From Aspidapion aeneum (taxonomy: Eukaryota > Arthropoda > Insecta > Coleoptera > Brentidae): DNA of 64,000 bases. The stretch is taken from the NCBI GenBank assembly GCA_963576565.1, contig OY755046.1, positions 69,221,719 to 69,285,718 of the forward strand, given 5' to 3'. The position numbers and the translations under genes are program-made. The notes beneath the pieces are model-generated. The model saw nothing but the letters and a program-made list of their open reading frames with translations. It was not told the origin of the DNA and searched no databases. Below are positions 29,081 to 39,989 of the stretch, in pieces (position 1 is the stretch's first letter; each line of letters begins with the position of its first letter).

Positions 29081-29324
29081 CCTGTTACTCATCATCACAA
29101 ACAGCAATTTACAATACAAATTTGACAAATCTAAGACAAGTGACAAAATACTTTCACAGTTTAATTTTTGATGTATAGACTTAAATTTCCCAAACTTTAT
29201 TTTGTTTTATTTTATTTCTGTATAAACTCAGCATTAAACTTAGATGGACCATTATCTCCATTAAAAAAACCATTTGGACAGTTTTGACTTTATATAGGAC
29301 AAAAACAAGGTCTTTAAACTTTTG

Positions 29325-29729
29325 CACGGTAAAAAAAATTTAGATCAAAGCAAATTGCTTTGAAGTAAAATAATTTGTGCTTTCCTATTCACCAAGAGAA
29401 TATTTTCTTGATTTAACACAAAAAGTGTCTTGCCTCTTTATTTTAATGTGAAACAGAAATAGTTTTATTATAAATTGGAACTGAATTAATCTAAGGTACA
29501 GTTTTCTCTGGAAACAAAATATACTTATATGAAGACAATTTGCTTTGTTACAAAATGGAGTATACTGAAACAAAACAATTAAATTAGAAAAATAAAGTCT
29601 CATGTCAAGATTAAACGCTGCGTTGAACTAAAAAGAAATATTTTAATTCAAAACAAATTGTTTGAAAGTAAAACAATTTATTCAAGAAAAGAACGTGTTT
29701 TTATTGTAGAGAAAAATTTTTGCCGTGTG
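29325..29729. mobile_element. Inverted-repeat element with CACGG(C/T)AAAAA ends
   Basis: The ends CACGGTAAAAAAAATTT and AAAAATTTTTGCCGTG are inverted. The interior is rich in degenerate CAAATTG/CAATTT motifs. No target duplication is clear and no transposase is seen. Confidence 0.5.
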
Positions 29730-30181
29730 TAAAAGTATAAAAACCTTGGCACAAAAATTACGATTAAACATGTCATATTTGAGAACAGAGCTGTCAAAAT
29801 TTGGTTTTGGAGTAGGTATGTGAATGTGCAACTCACCTACGTAACGCGCCGTTATAAATGTCTTGTAAGTTATTTTTTTGACAACTAAAAGCTACATAAT
29901 TAGGCTTTTTTTGCACTTTAAACTATTATTGTAAAAGTACTTTTTTTAGTTTTATATCCTACTTCTTGGGACTGACATTAAGACCAGTATAGATTCCTTT
30001 AAAAAAGACAAAAAAATATAATAAGAACATGAAAACAATAAAAGAAAATGTATCGCAGGCAACAGGAAAAATTAATTAGACTTGATCCGAGCTATTAGGC
30101 TGAAGTGGGGCGAACTTTTCGGGGTAGATTTTCATCCTAGTAACTCGGATTGGGTATAATTTATTTTTCCTGCAGGCTGCT

Positions 30182-31768
30182 ATACACGGTATTCAAACGA
30201 AGATCTAAACAGAGGCCTTTTTGGGTATTTAGAGTGCAAATTTGGAGAAACGCTCGGACACGTCGATTTTATTTGCGAGGAGGACACTTTTTGGTTATCT
30301 TGAAATTTTTGTTGCACGAACTCCCTTCGAGGGGTATACTGTACTCCTATATTTAGAATAGGGAAAGTGGGTCTAGTGATACCTTGTTTTGAAGCTCTTT
30401 TGAATATCTTTACAACCGTGTAAAAATTTCGAAAATCCATCGATTAGTTTTTGAGATATTTGCTATGAAATTTTCAAATTTAACATGAAATGATAAAATA
30501 AAAAGAAAATTTTTCAAATTACTGAAAAAAAAACCTTAAATTTATAAAAATTTAAAAAAACATACATAAGTGTATGTAACAATTTATTAAGATGTATGAA
30601 ACTAGACCGTGACATGTCAAAAGTTTGGTTCGAAAAAACAAAAACAACTGGATAAAAATCACACTTTTTCTTAATTTTCCGTACCTAAATCGACTATAAA
30701 TAGTCCAAAGAATTATTTTCATGCAAAAAAACCTTGTTATAATAAGTTTTGAGTAGGGTGGTAAAACGTACCAGAATCTAGAACCCGTAAATTTCCTTCT
30801 AACTCAATTCTAACTAATAATTCAGGTGAATGTGACTCTGTTAGTTGAAGGGTTTCTTCAAACATACATATAATTGAATGGGTTTAGTAAGGTATCTTGC
30901 CTTCCAATAAGTCGTTCCATTTCTCGTGCTTGAAAATTTCAGACTTTGAATCCAAAAATGATTGCTTCAAACAATGATTCACCAAAGCACGGTCGCCACT
31001 ATAAAACGTAAGGATTACAGTTTGTACAGTCGGGGACTTTTTAAATTGCCCGTTTTATTTTTTTTCTGTCAAAATTAATCAATTAAAGAAATCAAAATTT
31101 TTTTTTTTTTAAATATGTATGTATACAGACAGAGGTAAGGTTCACAATTTTTATATTTTGGTTCAAACTACTTTTTCGAATTTCAAATAGGAATTTGTTT
31201 TATTTTCCAGGGCGGCAATTTAAAAAGTCCCCGACTGTACCACTTAGTAAAACTATTATTGTTATATTATACAGATTCTGAGAGTAATTTGAAACAATTT
31301 GGAAAATAGCAAAAGTTTATTAAATTTAATTGACAAAAATTAACAACATCAAAACAACTCAAAAGTCATGTCACCAGTACTATTGAGTACCCTTATCTTA
31401 TACTGGTTATATCCCATTTTAACCCCTTCATTGCAGTTTTGTCCCAAACCACGTGATAAAATCAAACAGTGCATGTTAAATTTGAAAGTTTGAAGGCAAT
31501 TATCTTAAAAACTAAAAGATAGATTTTTGAAATTTTTACACGGTTATAAGAACATTCAAAGGGCCTTCAAAACAAGGTATCACTAAATGCACTTTCCCTA
31601 TTCAAAATATAGGGGTAAAGTATACCCCTCGAGGGGGGTTCGTGCTACAAAAATTTCAAGATAGCCAAAAAGTGTCCCCCTCTCAAACCAAATCGACGTG
31701 TCCGAGCGTTCCTCAAAATTCGCACTCAAAATACCCAAAAAGGCCTTTGTTTCGATGTTTCGTGTATA
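30182..31768. repeat. Foldback element with arms of about 310 bp
   Basis: 30182-30492 is repeated in inverse at 31472-31768. Shared blocks include AGGCCTTT, AACGCTCGGACACGTCGA-type sequence, GGACACTTTTTGG and CAAGGTATCACTA. The loop of about 980 bp holds a nested MITE at 31027-31237. The short ORFs in the two arms are mirror images and not genes. Confidence 0.8.
31027..31237. mobile_element. Mariner-type MITE (CAGTCGGGGACTTTTTAAAT ends)
   Basis: The 211-bp element has inverted ends CAGTCGGGGACTTTTTAAAT and its inverse, bordered by TA on both sides, with no coding capacity. It is nested in the loop of the foldback at 30182-31768. Confidence 0.8.
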
Positions 31769-31799
31769 TTTAATTTTGTTTACAATATTTTTCATGCTG

Positions 31800-32880
31800 T
31801 TTTAAATTTTTTCCTTTCCAAAAGGAATTTAAACTGGTCTCATTATATAAATATTAATAATGATTAATCTGATCTAATAAAATGCAAAGGTTTCCTTAAA
31901 GTATTTTAAAGATCAAACCTAATCCTTATTCTGCCATATCTTGTATAACAGAATGAAAAAAAGTCGCATTTTTGTGTATAATCATATTATATTTTTATTT
32001 TTATAGTGTTTCTGTATATTATTTTTTTAGTGCATATTTCGCGCTTTTTCTTTAAATAAAGTTGGGAGTTTGGTTGTTTATTTAAAAAAATTGTATACTA
32101 TTATCACAAAAATCACCACCTGCCAAAATATATAGAGTGTTAATAAGTAGGCCAAAAAAAGAAAAAAAGTCATATAACAAGAGATAGAATTTTTAAAGTT
32201 TATAAGTCTAATAAGAAGGGCAAGTCCAACATTTTTTATAATATTTAACGATAGTTGGACTTTGTCAAAAAAAGTTTCACAAGGATAATGCTTTTTTTAT
32301 ATTAATCAAATTAAGTTAAGTTCAGGTATTAGCAACAATTTTTGAATGGGTTGTTTTCAAGATAGGTAAGTATATCGAAAAGGTAAAAAAGGGATTAGGA
32401 AAAATTTGCCTCCAAAACAAAAATATTTTTAATTAATGTTTTTAATAAAATTACAAGTTTGAGTTCATATTTTTACACTCTTTAATCAAAAATTTTAATA
32501 ATTTATTGCACAAAGGCAGGTGGTTAAATTTTTGTTATATTTATATCGCCTTTTTTTTCTACTTTATATATAATATATATTTTTCTGTTGATATTTTTTA
32601 GCTTTGTGATGTATTTTTCTTTATGATACTAGTAGTTATAGTGTGTAAGGTTATGTTTTTTTCCCTGTGTTTAGGCATTCTTTATAATGAAAACATGAAT
32701 ATGTACGCTATATGTTGTAAAAAATAAGTTAGGTGTTATTATTTAATTTGAACAATAAACTATATATGATAGGTACAAATATCGCGCATTTAATTGTTTG
32801 TTTTTTAACACTATGGCAGATATGCTTGCCGAGTTTTTTTCCACCACATAAACGGAAATTTTTGTTGACGCTCGATATAA
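31800..32880. other. Gene-free AT-rich stretch
   Basis: No coding, RNA or terminal-repeat signal was recognised. Confidence 0.4.
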
Positions 32881-33039
32881 TTGAATCCCGATCATGTACA
32901 GGGTTTTCCCGTATATTTTTACACCATATCTAAAACAAACGTAAAATTTAGTACCTGTGAATTTAAAAATCAAACAAGTTTCGTGGCTAATCGGGTAAAA
33001 AGGAGTTTTTGTTTCTCTCATATTTTTCCGGGCGCTGGT

Positions 33040-33195
33040 ACAAAAGAGCGCAGGTCAAAAGAGCGCGGACAAAAGAGCGCGGGACAAAAGAGCGCACGGA
33101 CAAAAGAGCGCACGGACAAAAGGGCGCACGGACAAAAGAGCGCACGGACAAAATGGCGCACGGACAAAAGGGCGCACGGACAAAAGGGCGCAAAT
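33040..33195 (+). repeat. Minisatellite, unit GGACAAAAGAGCGCAC
   Basis: About nine 15-16-bp units vary as GAGCGC/GGGCGC/TGGCGC. An inverted partner array occupies 33712-33890. Overlapping ORFs (Thr-Lys-Glu-Arg or Cys-Ala-Leu-Leu repeats) are artefacts. Confidence 0.9.
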
Positions 33196-33711
33196 AGCGC
33201 AAAATAGCGCAGATCTCAAAAAGATACTAAAAAAATAACCTAACCTTACTTGGTTAGTTTAATATACTAACATAATATACCTGCAGACCTAACATGACCT
33301 GATTAAGTTAGTATACTAAAAAATAAACTAACCTGTCTTGGTTAGGTTGGGCCTAATATATTAAAACCTAACCTGCAGACCTTACCTGACCTGGTTAGGC
33401 TAGTTTTGTTTATGTTATTATTATTTTTACGGCAGTGGATTACTAAAATAGCGCATTACTGAAATAGTGAAGGCCTAACCTTATCAATCAAATTACCCCA
33501 GCCGAAGTGGACCAGGGGCCGAGGATCGGTTAGGTTAGTATCCCTACCTGACCCGGTTAGGTTTTTTTACAAAAAAAAAACTTACCTGATCTGTTCAGGC
33601 AAGTTTTTTTTTTTTGTAAAAAAACCTAACCGGGTCAGGTAGGGATACTAACCTAACCGATCCTCGGCCCCTGGTCCACTTCGGCTGGACAGGGCAAATC
33701 GACTTTTGACG

Positions 33712-33890
33712 TGCGCCCTTTTGTCCGTGCGCCATTTTGTACGTGCGCTCTTTTGTCCGTGCGCCCTTTTGTCCGTGCGCTCTTTTGTCCGTGCGCCCTT
33801 TTGTCCGTGCGCTCTTTTGTCCGTGCGCTCTTTTGTCCTGCGCTCTTTTGTCCGCGCTCTTTTGACCTGCGCTCTTTTGTACCAGCGCCA
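33712..33890 (-). repeat. Inverted partner of the GGACAAAAGAGCGCAC minisatellite
   Basis: About eleven units of the same repeat on the opposite strand, ending with TTGTACCAGCGCC, the mirror of GGCGCTGGTACAA at about 33033. Confidence 0.9.
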
Positions 33891-35059
33891 TTTTTCCGTG
33901 GGTAGCTTAAAAGCTTAACCTCACGGGGTCTAAGATCTAATGGACACCTAATAAGTGTTGACAGTTAACGGTTTCGTCCGTATGGGACTCGTCAGAACAC
34001 TGCTTGGTCAATGTGACACTCTTGCGAAGTTAATTAGACGGTTTTGTGTCTAATTCTATGTAAATAGTGAGAAAACTCTCGCAAGAAGCGTCATCTACCG
34101 AGATACGAGAGAAACCAGAACATTAGCAGGCGAAAATAAACTGCTATACATATCGATCAATGAAAAACCCGATTACAAATAAAAAGAAACAATCTAATCC
34201 GTGACCTACGACAGCTCTTCTGGCTTTAAGGCCAGATCAACGCTTATTGCGTTTTCAAGTTACCCACAGAAAAATATAAGAGAAACAAAAACTCCTTTTT
34301 ACCCGATTAGCCACGAAACTTTCATATCTAAAACGTTTCATAATAAATAGTTTCATAATTTTTTACGTAGTAAGAATCTAAAGGTCAAAAAAAAATTATA
34401 AATGTCAAAATTTGACAGGTTGATGGTTTTTTTAAAATCAAACACCCTATATTATTTTAGATTTTTATAGATCTTTTCTTCCTGATTTCAAAAATATATA
34501 TGATGGGATTATTTCGTTTATTAGTTTTGGAGATATATGCGTTTAAAAGTTTGAAAAACTTAAATTAATTTTTTTATTTAAAACATCAAGGCAGCCATGA
34601 AAAAGAAAATCGCACTGACACAAAAAATGATACTGTTGCTTTTGTAAGGTATATGATTTATTAATATTTATCATCCGTGATGATTCTGCGCAGTAATGTG
34701 TGGCGCCGCAAGCCAGTAAAAACAAAAAATAATGTTTTTTATTTTTTAAATAAATATCTATTACTTCATCGGTAATTTTCTACATAGCCTCCTTGATTAT
34801 CAATACAAAATTAAATAATTCCTATAAATTTTATGTGAATAGCTTGATACATAGGGTGCGTAGAATTTTCATTGAGATCGACAAATGTTTGTTCTATTTT
34901 CTCTTGTAGAATTTAAAGAAACACTGTCAAATTTTGACATTTAAAATTTTTTGTCAAGATTCTTAAACTTCGTCAAAAATTATGAAACTTTTACATTTAT
35001 CATATTTTGATATCTGTTCAAATGAACGTTTTAGATATATATGATATTTTTTACATGAT

Positions 35060-35155
35060 TTTTTCTATTATTATTATTAGTTATGTATTTGCTTTGTCTA
35101 CAAAGTTTTATACTTTATATAAGACAATAAAGCTTGATTTGATTTGATTTGATTT
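35060..35155 (+). repeat. Non-LTR retrotransposon 3' tail (TTGAT repeats)
   Basis: GACAATAAAGCTTGATTTGA followed by TTTGA tandem repeats is the form of a CR1/Jockey-type 3' terminus. No protein-coding part was recognised upstream. Confidence 0.5.
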
Positions 35156-35941
35156 GTGTAAAAATATACGGGAAAACCTAGTACGTCTTAAATATATCTG
35201 TACTGGGAAAACGCTCTCTCTTACAACGATAGATAGGCAAGCAAGCATATCAGCCAGTTTTTAGAGGAGCCTTATTTTGACACACACGGAAATTTTGTAG
35301 TTTTCGGGTTGGAATTTAAAAATAATTATCGCAAACCTAGTGCGGTGTGGGTGAGGAATATAATGTAACAAAAATAATAATCTTATGTTTTTTAAACTTT
35401 AGTACAAAAAAAATTATCAACACACAACTAATTTAAAACACTTTTTGACATACATAAACACGTTAACAAGTGTCAAACTCTTCTCCTGATGAAATGTGAG
35501 TGATTTAATAAGAATTTTAAAATTTAAAATCTTTCACAAAAAATTACAGGAGAGAAAAAAAAATAAAGAACAAAATATTCGAAAAAGAAAATAGGATAGG
35601 TATAATAAACAATAATAATAACAAATACAGTATCGCCCAAAAGTAGGGTCACTTCCTAAAATTGTTTATAAAACTAATCTTGTATCACAGAACAACAATT
35701 GATGCTTTTAAACAATTTTTTTCACAAAATTATATAGTGCCTTTTTGCCACGTTTAAAAAAACGTCAAAAAAAGGTTTTTCTGTAAAATTTGAGGCAAAA
35801 ATGGCCAAGTACAACAATTGTACAAAGCATAGCCTACATATAAATTAGCAAAATTTTTAAAATATTCGTTATTTTTAGCATTTTTGACATTTCATATCTA
35901 GACTATGCTTTGTCATACAATGCTGCTAAATCAAGCATATT

Positions 35942-36420
35942 AAAATGGATACAGAACAGCTTCTAACAATACTGGATAAATATACCAGAACTGCCTCACT
36001 CTAAAGAGTTCATTAAAGGACCTTGTAGAAAAAGAGCCAGGAACATCATTGGACTTACCAGACAGGAGATACGCATCTTGACTAGTCTTTTTACGGGTCA
36101 CTGTCGACTGAGAGGACCCATGCATACAATGGGACTAACAGAGAAGACCGAATGTAGACTCTGTATGGAGGATGACGAAACAGTTAGAAATGTACTGTGC
36201 GAATGTCCGTCTATTGCCCGTTTACGTCAGAACACTTTCGGTAAACCTCAGATTGATTCAAAAGATCTGAACAGTGTCTCACCCAAACTGATAGCCGGCC
36301 TTTTTGAAGGATTAGGCATACAGTGGTGAAAAACCACTCAAAAGTGAGCCACAATAGACCCAGTAGTGGTCGTAGTGGAAGGGCTCCAAGGCCCACTTAC
36401 ATATAAATCATTATCATCTT
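35942..36420 (+). pseudogene. RNase H-type non-LTR 3' fragment (family B, copy 2)
   Basis: It encodes the same C-terminal tail as 27520-27995: LTRQEIRI, FTGHCRLRGP, ECRLCMEDDETVRNVLCEC, then GLGIQW and stop near 36329. It has the same 3' UTR and an ATCATT-type tail. It is 5'-truncated with frame breaks before 36050. Confidence 0.78.
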
Positions 36421-36424
36421 GCTT

Positions 36425-37695
36425 TGTTTACTTGTTGTGAAATTTTGAGGACAACAAATTATACAAAAAAAACTTTTTTAGTTTTTTTTAATGTGACAAA
36501 AAGGCAGTACCTACATGGTTTTTTGAAGAAAATTGCCGAAACGCGTGAAATGAAAGCTGGGTTTTTCAAATGCACCACTTTTTTTTTTGATAGTTGGAAC
36601 AGGATAAGATTTATATACAATTTTAGGAAGTTGCTCTACTTTTATACTATATTGTATACTGGGTATAAAAACGCTAAATAGTAGATCCACAATTTTTAAA
36701 TTATATTTCAAAAAGTGGAAAAAAGTTTGATGAATTTGACAGAAAAAAAGTTAAATTTAATAACTAAAATTTCAATATCAGTAGTAGTTCAATTAGCTTC
36801 ACAAGAAGTGCTTGTCAAAATCGAAAGAAGCACTAAGGCTCACAGCTAAGTTTAACTGATTTACACTAACGATTAAATTTGGTGAAAAAATTTGACAAGT
36901 TTTGCTGTCAACATGAAGGACTTATTGAAATCAGTTTGTTTTAGAAAAAAGTATAGTTATGAAGTTCAACCAAAAATTGAAAAAAAATAAGTTGTGCCAT
37001 AAGAAAAAAAATTGTTGGTAAAAATTTCACCAGAAAAAAATCCAAAAATTCATACCTAATTTAAAAAAAGGAATATGTTAACGGTACATACCTTCTAATT
37101 TTTTGGATTTTTTTTATGAAAATTCTACATAAAATATTGACCAACTTTGTAAAATGACGAAAAAGTTTTATACTAAAAATAGCAAGGCAGATGTTATGCA
37201 TAGTAAAAAAAAATAAAAAAAAACTGCCGTATTAAAGCTGTCGTTTTAAAAAAAAACAGCTAATCTGCGTTTTAATTGCTTTTTGAGTTTTTGTTTGTTT
37301 TTAAAATATAGCCAGTAACTTATTATAAGGACATTTTTTGTCTGTTTCTAAACAATTTTTTATTGTTCCTTTCTGATACTTATATAATTTAAAATGACAA
37401 AATAAGTTTTTTGTACAATAAAAATAATTTTGTAACTTTTTAGAAAGTGATATAAAATCACTGTTTCAAATGACTTTAAAATCTTTTTTTCATTAAAAAA
37501 AGTAAAGATAAGTCTTTAAAAAAAACACAAACCACTATTTATAAATAGCCTAAATGCTTATGTATGATTGTAAAAAAAAATTGACACACCTGCAGCTTAT
37601 ATTTTATTTCTATTTTCCAATATATCCACAATACTTGTCTCTTTTAAATATTTTAAAACCTTAAATTTATTTTTTTATCGAGTCGCTTAAAATAG
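36425..37695. other. Gene-free AT-rich stretch
   Basis: Only A/T-rich sequence with homopolymer runs; no feature I can support. Confidence 0.4.
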
Positions 37696-37825
37696 TATAT
37701 TACACACAGTGTACCTGAACAAAGTATAGGTTACATAAAAATGGTTCCAAAAACTTATTGCACATTTTGAATGTGGACTCTTTCCTGACTTCAGAGCCAT
37801 ACTCTTTCCTGACTTCAGAGCCATA

Positions 37826-38302
37826 CCTTTTGTATGATATCATACACGCCATATTTTCACTTAAACTCTAATTTTTGACATCTGCCCCCACCCTTTTTTT
37901 TTAAATAACTTAAAATTCCTTTTGTTTAACTCCAGACTTAATTACCTTTCGTTTGATATCACACACGCCATATTTTCACATAAACTCTCATTTTTGAAAT
38001 CTACCCCCACCCTTTTATGTGACTTGCGTTCGGTGGATTTCGTTCATTTTTTAATGGGACCACCACGGCCCAAGACTCAGCGTAGGTACCAAATTTCATT
38101 TAAATCGGACAAGCGGTTTTTGAGTTATGCGGGTTGGTCGTTACAGACAGACATACAGACAGACAGCAAGACAAAAAAGTTTCAAAATCATCTGAAACGC
38201 AAAGATATATAAAAATTTTTGAAATCGGAGCAACTTTTTTTTCTCGAAAAAATTAGGATCACCATAGCTCACACTACTATAGTATAGTAGTAGTGTGAGC
38301 TA
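37826..38302 (+). repeat. Hairpin-bounded repeat module H, copy 2 (5'-truncated)
   Basis: It has two copies of the roughly 125-bp unit (CGTTTGATATCACACACGCC), the CGGTTTTTGAGTTATGCGGG segment and a very short CAGA tract. It closes with the TAGCTCACACTACTATAGTA hairpin and CTAA. The left hairpin is absent. Confidence 0.65.
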
Positions 38303-39432
38303 AAAGTTTGGTCACGTGGTCGAACTCATGGTCGTCTGGCCGTCATCTTTGAAAATGGCCGCCAAATTGATAGATTTTTTGTTTAGGCCCTACCCAGTGG
38401 TCCGATGTTAATTTTTTAAAGGCTGTTGTACTGCTTTTCTAGAGGCAGACAAATTTTGTCATTACATATTTTTTGATAAATTAAGTAGTTTTTGAAATAT
38501 AGCAAAATTATTACTATTCCTGCTCGCAAAAGAATTAAAATAATATCCAAGCTTATTTTTATTGTAGCTAAAATATTATTGACATTTCTTTTTTTTTGTT
38601 ACATAGAATACTTTAAACCTTTCACAGAAGAGGATAATGACTTTATGTTTTGAAAGTTCGATGGATGGTACCCCTAAAGACTGCTTTAAAGAGGGTGGTT
38701 TCTAAAACTGTTCACAAGATAATAGAAAAAATGCATTTGCAGCGAAACGATGTATCCTAGCGAAAAGCGATAAAATTAATTTTTTATAATACTTTTAATT
38801 CAGCTTTTGATGTATCACTTAGCATCCTAGCTTTGATAGTTAGCTGGACAAGCCAGGTAAAATTTCATGTTTTTGTTCCACAATCGACTATTTTCTTAAA
38901 AATTGTAAAAGATATGACAATGATCAGAAGAAGCGAAATTAAAAGTATTACAAAAATTATTATTATAACGTTTTTCGTTGGGATGCATCATTTTGCTACA
39001 AATTCACTTTTTCTATAGTCTTGTGAAAGGTTTTAGAAACCACCCTCTTTAAGGCAGTCTTTAGGGATACCATCCATGGAACTTGAAAAACATAAAGTCA
39101 ATATCCTCTTCTGTGAAAAGTTTAAAGCCTTTTATGTAACAAAAAAAAACAAATGTCAATAATATTGTAGCTACAATAAAATGAGCATGCGTATTATTTT
39201 AATTCTTTTGCGAGCGGAAATACTAATAACTTGGTATATCACAAGAACTACTTAATTTGTCAAAAAATGTGTAATGTAAAATTTATTTGTCTTTAAAAAG
39301 GGAGTATAACAGGCTTTAAGAAATTAATTAAATTGGGCCACTGGGTAGGGCGATACACTTAAACAAAAAAATCTATCAATTTGGCGGCCATTTTCAAATA
39401 TGGCGGCCAAACGACCACGTGACCAAACTTTT
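38303..39432. repeat. Foldback element with about 500-bp arms
   Basis: The ends AAGTTTGGTCACGTGGTCG and its inverse close a 1.13-kb palindrome-like element. Shared inner blocks include AAAATGGCCGCCAAATTGAT, CCCTACCCAGTGG, AAGAATTAAAATAAT and GGTGGTTTCTAAAAC. The loop is about 38805-38930. It is non-coding. Confidence 0.8.
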
Positions 39433-39839
39433 TTTATACTCCTATAGAGTATAGGTGCTCAACAATGACACGTGACAGAAGCCAACGCCTAGACCAACTA
39501 GAAAAATGGCAAAAAATTTATAAAATTTCAAAAAGAGGATCAGCTAGGATTTATATAAATATGGCTCTGAAGTCAGGAAAGAGTCCATATTCAAAATCTG
39601 AAATTGTTTTTTGGAACCATTTTTATGTAACCTATACTTCATTCAGGCACACTGTGTACATAACAAGAGAAGAAAGTGACAAATTTCACACGAGCGTGAA
39701 TGTGGTGAACGAGGCGCTAGCCGAGTGAAACAACACGCGAGTTAGAAAGTTACTTTTTATCGAGTTGTGTACGCTATTTATTTTTCCTACGAACACTGTT
39801 GAACTATACTAATTTTTTGTAAAAATTGGTCTTAAATTT

Positions 39840-39985
39840 TGCACAAATCAAATGAAACTGCTTTTCCGCACATGTGTGGAAAAGTACTTTGCAACACATG
39901 TGCGGAAAAGTATGGTGACAGTTTACGTCATCGTACAGTTTTCCATACATATGCGGAAAACTACTTTTCCACACATGTGCGAAAT
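39840..39985. repeat. Cluster of CACATGTG-centred palindromes
   Basis: Four copies of a near-palindrome of the form TTTTCC(G/A)CACATGTG(T/C)GGAAAA occur within 140 bases. A related pair lies at 58300-58342. These may be subterminal repeats of a decayed element. The E-box-like core need not be functional. Confidence 0.6.
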
Positions 39986-39989
39986 TTTT

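Larger units (their letters stand above)
32890..35180. repeat. Nested inverted-repeat structure
   Basis: Four layers are mirrored. The outer layer is GTTTTCCCGTATATTTTTAC at about 32901, inverse at 35155-35178. The middle layer is TCGTGGCTAATCGGGTAAAA near 32980, inverse near 34298. Next is a minisatellite at 33040-33190, inverse at 33712-33890. Innermost is a near-perfect palindrome, 33499-33577 against 33610-33688. Between layers lies non-coding DNA, including CCTAACC-rich sequence (33230-33420). Confidence 0.75.
37700..39665. repeat. Outer inverted repeat enclosing module H and a foldback
   Basis: 37703-37800 (AGTATAGGTTACATAAAAATG, CTCTTTCCTGACTTCAGAGC) is repeated inverted at 39556-39663. 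On the left, a 24-bp piece with CTTTCCTGACTTCAGAGCC is duplicated in tandem at 37785-37826, and module H copy 2 then begins. Confidence 0.7.

Noticed and set aside
32881..33207. ORF with Thr-Lys-Glu-Arg-Ala-His repeats
   Set aside because: It is a frame of the GGACAAAAGAGCGCAC minisatellite; the mirrored array gives the same on the other strand.
33230..33420. CCTAACC/GGTTAGG-rich DNA as an interstitial telomere (insect TTAGG)
   Set aside because: The motifs are embedded in a longer irregular repeat (GACCTGGTTAGG, CTGCAGACC) and never form a run of pure TTAGG units.
33040..33890. CRISPR-like array
   Set aside because: Units are contiguous without unique spacers, inverted on the other side, and the DNA is eukaryotic.
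35625..35660. Tc1-like transposon left end (ACAGTATCGCCCAAAAGTAG)
   Set aside because: No matching inverted end or transposase was found nearby.
39465..39728. 87-codon ORF as a small gene
   Set aside because: It overlaps the right outer arm of a large inverted repeat and has no family resemblance or splice context.
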